Shown: piece by piece, positions 5,318-6,709 of the stretch
Position numbering within the stretch: the first letter of the stretch is position 1
How the letters are laid out: the number at the start of each line of letters is the position of its first letter
DNA from: an uncultured Prevotellaceae bacterium
GTDB lineage: Bacteria; Bacteroidota; Bacteroidia; Bacteroidales; Muribaculaceae
DNA: 6,709 bases
Direction: 5' to 3'
Assembly (NCBI GenBank): GCA_937896015.1
Contig: CALBLR010000006.1
Span: 1-6,709 of the forward strand
Program-made: the position numbers and the translations under genes
Notes under the pieces: model-generated
What the model saw: the letters and a program-made list of their open reading frames with translations, nothing else
What the model was told of the DNA's origin: nothing
Databases searched by the model: none

Positions 5318-6709
5318 ATGGGCAACAGTTATCTGCAAGTTGAGAATCTCACCAAATCGTTTGGGGCCGACGTGCTTTTCACCGGCATCACCTTTGGCCT
5401 TGACGAGGGCGACAAAGTGGGCCTTATAGCCAAAAACGGTACTGGCAAATCCACTCTGCTTAACATAATAGCTGGCGATGAGGGCTACGACAGCGGCAGC
5501 GTGATTTTTCGCAATGGCATCAGTGTGGGCTATTTGCGGCAGATGCCGTCGTTCGACTCCTCGGCCACGGTGATCGACACTTGTCTTGAGGGCGCCGACA
5601 AGCAGTCGCGGGCCATACGCCATTACGAGCATGCTCTGACCAGTGGCAATGCTGATGCCATAACCGCGGCTATTCAGGAGATGGACAACGCTGCGGCCTG
5701 GGACTATGAAGACCGCTTCAAGCAGGTGCTGGGCCAACTAAAAATCACCGACCTTGAGCAACCCATCGACAAGCTTAGCGGCGGACAGCTTAAGCGCGTG
5801 GCCCTTGCCAAGATATTGCTCAGTGAGCCGCAAATGCTGATTTTGGATGAGCCCACCAACCACCTCGACATCGACATGATTGAGTGGCTTGAGGGCTACC
5901 TGACGCGCAGCCGCACCACCCTGCTCATGGTGACGCACGACCGCTACTTCCTCGACAAGATATGCTCGCGCATAATTGAAATTGACCAGCAGAGCGCATA
6001 CAGCTACAATGGCAGCTACAACTACTATCTGGAAAAGCGGGCCGAACGCATCGAGGCGCAAAACGCCGAAGTGGCCCGCGCGCGCAACCTGCTGCGCACC
6101 GAACTCGACTGGATGCGGCGTCAGCCGCAGGCCCGCGCCCATAAGGCCCAATACCGCATCGATGCCTTCTATGACCTGCGCGACCGTGCCCAGGGCCACA
6201 CTGAAGACCGCAATGTGGAGCTCAACGTGCGTTCGGCCTACATTGGCAACAAGATTTTCACCGCACACCACGTGTGCAAGCGCTGGGGCGACAAGATAAT
6301 TCTCAACGACTTCAACTACACCTTTGCCCGCTACGAGAAACTGGGCATTGTGGGCGACAACGGCGTGGGAAAGTCCACGTTCATCAAGTTGCTGCTTAGC
6401 CAGGTGCAGCCCGACAGCGGTGAGTTTGAAATCGGCGAGACTGTGAAATTCGGCTACTACAGCCAAGAAGGCATGAAGTTTGATGAGGGCAAAAAGGTGA
6501 TTGATGCCATACGCGACATTGCCGAGCATATCTACTTTGATGAAAAGACGCACTACTCGGCATCGCAGTTCTTGCAACTGTTCCTGTTCAGCCCAAGCGA
6601 CCAGCAAAAGCTCATATCTAAATTGAGCGGCGGTGAGAAACGGCGCCTATATTTGGCCTCGGTGCTGATTCACAAGCCCAACTTCCTTATTCTCGACGAG
6701 CCCACCAAC
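5318..6709 (+). CDS. uup: ABC-F family ATPase, Uup type, 3'-truncated
   Basis: The ATG at 5318 follows an A-rich leader, and the frame stays open to the last base, giving 464 residues of a protein normally over 600 aa. There are two ATP-binding domains and no membrane segments, the ABC-F layout. Domain 1 has Walker A AKNGTGKS (38-45), signature LSGGQ (153-157), Walker B LILDEPTNHLD (174-184, catalytic Glu178) and H-loop His207. The linker (about 240-305) carries ELDWMRRQPQARAHKAQYR, matching the P-site tRNA interaction motif. Domain 2 has GDNGVGKS (346-353), LSGGE (436-440) and Walker B to DEPTN at the edge. The FLFSP...LSGGE stretch resembles E. coli Uup. ABC-F proteins bind the ribosomal E site and act on stalled or mispositioned peptidyl-tRNA. 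The C-terminal part is outside the window, so Uup is favoured over an antibiotic-resistance ABC-F but not proven. Confidence 0.93.
   Translation, partial: MGNSYLQVENLTKSFGADVLFTGITFGLDEGDKVGLIAKNGTGKSTLLNIIAGDEGYDSGSVIFRNGISVGYLRQMPSFDSSATVIDTCLEGADKQSRAIRHYEHALTSGNADAITAAIQEMDNAAAWDYEDRFKQVLGQLKITDLEQPIDKLSGGQLKRVALAKILLSEPQMLILDEPTNHLDIDMIEWLEGYLTRSRTTLLMVTHDRYFLDKICSRIIEIDQQSAYSYNGSYNYYLEKRAERIEAQNAEVARARNLLRTELDWMRRQPQARAHKAQYRIDAFYDLRDRAQGHTEDRNVELNVRSAYIGNKIFTAHHVCKRWGDKIILNDFNYTFARYEKLGIVGDNGVGKSTFIKLLLSQVQPDSGEFEIGETVKFGYYSQEGMKFDEGKKVIDAIRDIAEHIYFDEKTHYSASQFLQLFLFSPSDQQKLISKLSGGEKRRLYLASVLIHKPNFLILDEPTN

Noticed and set aside
5738..6607. Long minus-strand open frame of 289 codons opposite the ABC-F gene
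   Set aside because: The plus strand encodes an unmistakable two-domain ABC ATPase here. The antisense protein shows no recognisable motif and reflects codon bias.

Overview
The window looks like an ordinary chromosomal segment from a member of the Bacteroidota, most likely order Bacteroidales. Three things suggest this. Intergenic regions carry the TAnnTTTG -7 promoter element typical of the phylum (TAACTTTG, TAATTTTG, TAAATTTG). Start codons are preceded by A-rich leaders rather than clear Shine-Dalgarno sequences. The proteins (a DUF4301 protein, a COG2509-type flavoprotein, an ABC-F ATPase with an AKNGTGKS Walker A) resemble Bacteroidales versions as I remember them. Base composition looks fairly GC-rich for that order by eye, which would suit a Muribaculaceae-like lineage, but that family call is a guess.

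Layout: (1) 1-1245, plus strand: a DUF4301-family protein cut off at its 5' end. (2) 1270-1731, plus: a small exported thioredoxin, 24 bp downstream and probably co-transcribed. (3) 1743-1766: a promoter for nadC. (4) 1827-2675, plus: nadC, quinolinate phosphoribosyltransferase, complete. (5) 2662-3309, minus: a HAD-superfamily hydrolase that converges on nadC and overlaps its 3' end by 14 bp; a strong hairpin favouring plus-strand RNA lies inside its 3' coding end. (6) 3310-3411: a compact divergent promoter region. (7) 3412-4977, plus: a COG2509-type FAD-dependent oxidoreductase, complete. (8) 4978-5317: a 340-bp intergenic region with a perfect 11-bp-arm hairpin, a 15-bp palindrome and a promoter. 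(9) 5318-6709, plus: an ABC-F ATPase of the Uup type, cut off by the window end just inside the second Walker B.

The genes do not form one pathway. They are housekeeping or conserved genes for NAD synthesis, periplasmic redox chemistry, phosphatase activity, a flavoprotein of unknown substrate and a ribosome-associated ATPase, mostly in separate transcription units. I see no transposase, integrase, CRISPR array, tRNA, rRNA or defence cassette, and no convincing new system. The most interesting signals are small: the strand-biased hairpin inside the HAD gene just after nadC, the UDP-sugar-pyrophosphorylase-like motifs in the DUF4301 protein, the shared TTTGC/TAACTTTGCAC layout of two promoters, the compact divergent promoter pair, and the palindrome upstream of the ABC-F gene.
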